A DNA stretch of 33,925 nucleotides, from NCBI RefSeq assembly GCF_026627505.1, contig NZ_JAPNLK010000085.1:1-33925 (forward strand), read 5' to 3'. A program made the translations under genes and the position numbers. Positions 32,335-33,925 of this stretch are shown one piece after another (positions within the stretch are counted from its first letter, which is position 1; every line of letters starts with the position of its first letter). The notes beneath the pieces are model-generated. The model searched no databases. It worked only from the letters and a program-made list of their open reading frames with translations, and was not told where the DNA came from. Source of the stretch: Streptomyces sp. H27-H5 (GTDB lineage: Bacteria; Actinomycetota; Actinomycetes; Streptomycetales; Streptomycetaceae).

Positions 32335-32490
32335 CCGGAAGACCCGGCGGCACGAGCCGCGCACTCCGGTACAGGGCATTCCGGCTCCCCGCCCCGACGT
32401 CGCGGGGGTGGGTCACGGTTGCGGGTCAGCGCCGGATTCGCACCGGCTTCCCCCCGTACGGAAGTGTGGACGACGGGCCCACTCTACCGG
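32335..32490 (-). ncRNA. Cobalamin (B12) riboswitch
   Basis: On the minus strand the leader contains the conserved core GGGGAAGCCGGTGCGAATCC, then GGCGCTGACCCGCAACCGTG (32450 to 32412) and further on the B12 box GAGCCGGAATGCCCTGTACC (about 32387-32368). The order and spacing are those of the cobalamin aptamer. The box lies 120 bp before the first gene of the surface-protein/ECF operon. The mechanism (transcription stop or masking of the start) cannot be told by eye, but repression at high cobalamin is the usual outcome. The borders given are approximate. Confidence 0.92.
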
Positions 32491-32587
32491 CCCGTAGGTG
32501 TCGGTGACCGGGGCGTGGGGCCCTGCGCCCCTTACCCAGCCCGGCCCACGACGCCCGGCCCACCGCCCCCGCTGCACCCCGCCCCGT

Positions 32588-33628
32588 TCACAGGGCCCGG
32601 TACGTCACCGGGTCGCTGCCCGGTACCGGCTCCGCCCGGCCCTGCTTCACCAGCCGCCGCAGATGCGCCTCCGCCTCGGAGACGGCGATGTTCCGGGAGC
32701 CGTACGGGATCTGCTCCCAGGGACGGTTCCACTCCATCCGCTCCGCCAGCTCCCACGGGGTCAGGGGGGCGGCGAGGAGCCCCCACAGCCCGGTCAGTCG
32801 CTCCTCGTGGTGGTCCAGCAGCTCGCGCACGCGGGCCGGGGCGTCGGTGAAGGGGTGCTGGTGGGCCGGGAGGACCTCGGCGGGCTCCAGCCGGCCGACG
32901 CGTTCGAGGGAGTCGAGGTAGTCGCCGAGGGGGTCGGTGACCCGGTGCTCGGAGGGGTCCTCGTACAGGCCGATGTGCGGGGAGATGCCCGGCAGCAGGT
33001 GGTCGCCCGAGAACAGCCGGCCGTTGCCGGGCAGGCCCGCGGGGTGGGCCTCCTCCAGGTGGAGGCAGACGTGGCCGGGGGTGTGGCCCGGCGTCCAGAT
33101 CGCCCGCAGTCGCCGCCCGGCGAGGGGCAGCAGTTCGCCGGGGACGATCTCCCGGTCGGGGACGGCCGCGCGCAGGCCCGGCAGGGTCCGCAGCCGGCCG
33201 CTCGCGCGGGCCGCGCGCAAGGGGGCGATGTGCTCCTCGGGGGCGCCGGCGACGGCCAGTTTCTCGCTCATGTAGTCGAACCAGACGCCCGGTTCGGCGG
33301 AGCGGGTCCGCACGACGACCTCGGTGTCGGCTGCGTGCATGGCGATCCAGGCGCCCGAGGTCTCCCGGACCCGGCCGGACAGGCCGTGGTGGTCGGGGTG
33401 GTGGTGGGTGATGACCACGCCGTGGACGTCGGCGATCGCGATGCCGAGGGCGTCGAGGCCGGCGACGAGGGTGTCCCAGGATTCCGGGTCGTCCCAGCCG
33501 GTGTCGACGAGGACCGGGCCGCGGTCGGTGTCGAGGACGTGGACGAGGGTGTGTCCGAGGGGGTTGTCGGGGATGGGGACCTTGATGCCCCACACGCCTC
33601 CGCCGTGGTCGGTGACCTGAGGTGTCAC
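32588..33628 (-). CDS. MBL-fold metallo-hydrolase with C-terminal winged helix
   Basis: The GTG start at 33628 (AGGGAG upstream) gives 346 aa. Metal ligands are in VVITHHHPDHHG (about residues 74-85), TPGHTPGHVCLH, LFSGDHLLPG and LPAHQHPF, the normal order for the beta-lactamase fold. The C-terminal 80 residues (TPWELAERMEWNR, EAEAHLRRLVKQGRAE) form a small helical, wHTH-like domain as in the LACTB2 type. These enzymes cleave thioesters, phosphodiesters or lactones; the substrate here is unknown. Upstream lies a second KstR-like half-palindrome. Confidence 0.88.
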   Translation of the reverse strand: MTPQVTDHGGGVWGIKVPIPDNPLGHTLVHVLDTDRGPVLVDTGWDDPESWDTLVAGLDALGIAIADVHGVVITHHHPDHHGLSGRVRETSGAWIAMHAADTEVVVRTRSAEPGVWFDYMSEKLAVAGAPEEHIAPLRAARASGRLRTLPGLRAAVPDREIVPGELLPLAGRRLRAIWTPGHTPGHVCLHLEEAHPAGLPGNGRLFSGDHLLPGISPHIGLYEDPSEHRVTDPLGDYLDSLERVGRLEPAEVLPAHQHPFTDAPARVRELLDHHEERLTGLWGLLAAPLTPWELAERMEWNRPWEQIPYGSRNIAVSEAEAHLRRLVKQGRAEPVPGSDPVTYRAL

Positions 33629-33686
33629 GAGGGCTCCCTGTCTGCCGGCTGTCGGGGCGGTCGTGCGTCCGCCCGGACACGATAAA

Positions 33687-33700
33687 GAGAACTTGTTCCA
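33687..33700. promoter_or_regulatory. AACnnGTT palindrome before the MBL gene
   Basis: GAGAACTTGTTCCA differs from the KstR consensus TnnAACnnGTTnnA only at the first fixed base. It lies about 60 bp before the GTG, where an operator would be expected. A single short site of this kind may be chance. Confidence 0.35.
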
Positions 33701-33842
33701 GTAGTCGCCCAAGTCGACCATCTCTTCGGGTTTCTGGCTACCCATCGGATGCGCGATGGATCTTCTCCGCCGTTCCGTCCTGGCCGTGGACTCCTGGAAC
33801 TAGTGCTGCACCGCGAAAGTTCGTGGAGGGGGGTTGGGCCGG

Positions 33843-33925
33843 TCAGGCCGGGCTGCCGAGGTAGAGGGTGCCGGCGCAGGTAAGGCAGTCCTCGGGACTG
33901 CCGATGGGGAGGCCGGTGGGGAGGA
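33843..33925 (-). CDS. C-terminus of a gene running off the right edge
   Basis: An open minus-strand frame enters from the window edge and ends at TGA 33843-33845. The last residues read GLPIGSPEDCLTCAGTLYLG and then SPA; the CxxC pair might bind metal. Codon use fits coding sequence, but too little is visible to name a family. Confidence 0.5.
   Translation of the reverse strand, partial: LPTGLPIGSPEDCLTCAGTLYLGSPA

Overview
The base composition, codon use and gene families place this window on a Streptomyces (or very close actinomycete) chromosome. It is GC-rich, uses GTG starts often, and carries Streptomyces-type families such as MAB_1171c, DUF6584, DUF2277 and SCO2322-like proteins. It also holds a copy of the short GC-rich intergenic repeat scattered through Streptomyces genomes.

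Left part (1 to about 7,224): the right end of an integrated mobile element whose left end lies outside the window. A tyrosine integrase (4069-5685) and a divergent excisionase-like HTH protein (3687-3944) sit near a recombination scar. That scar, at 7178-7224, is the 3' part of a tRNA-Val(TAC) gene (anticodon loop to CCA) with no 5' half, as expected when an element integrates into a tRNA gene. Also inside the element are an operon for an ImmA/IrrE-like zinc protease, a MAB_1171c-type 7-TM protein and a degenerate PAP2 membrane protein; a large serine recombinase lacking its catalytic domain; two small cargo genes; and five helically phased GGGGGACA boxes 200-250 bp from the scar.

Middle part (7,225 to about 22,300): ordinary chromosomal accessory genes, mostly single units. 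They include a TRADD-N-associated-type membrane protein, DUF2277, DedA, a PhoD-like phosphatase, a secreted HNH nuclease, a HAD phosphatase behind an attenuator-like leader, and a membrane-anchored peptidoglycan-binding protein. A DHA2-type multidrug MFS transporter with a C-terminal winged helix is broken by a one-base frameshift. GNAT, SnoaL-like, ABM and GT87-PAP2 fusion genes and a DUF6193 gene follow.

Steroid module (22,494-25,149): cyp125 and fadA5 homologues are divergently transcribed, as in the Mycobacterium tuberculosis cholesterol regulon. Between them lies a palindrome one base away from the KstR consensus, plus a second, different palindrome.

Cobalamin module (26,178 to about 32,490, minus strand): a cobalamin riboswitch leads into five genes that overlap by 1-4 bases. 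They encode a secreted, anchored alpha/alpha-toroid protein, a secreted, anchored SCO2322-like protein, and the T, fused double-ATPase and S components of an ECF transporter. I read this as a corrinoid uptake system. The two surface proteins may be a split bacterial counterpart of the two-domain intrinsic factor/transcobalamin; this is the most interesting hypothesis in the window. An MBL-fold hydrolase and the tail of one more gene close the window.
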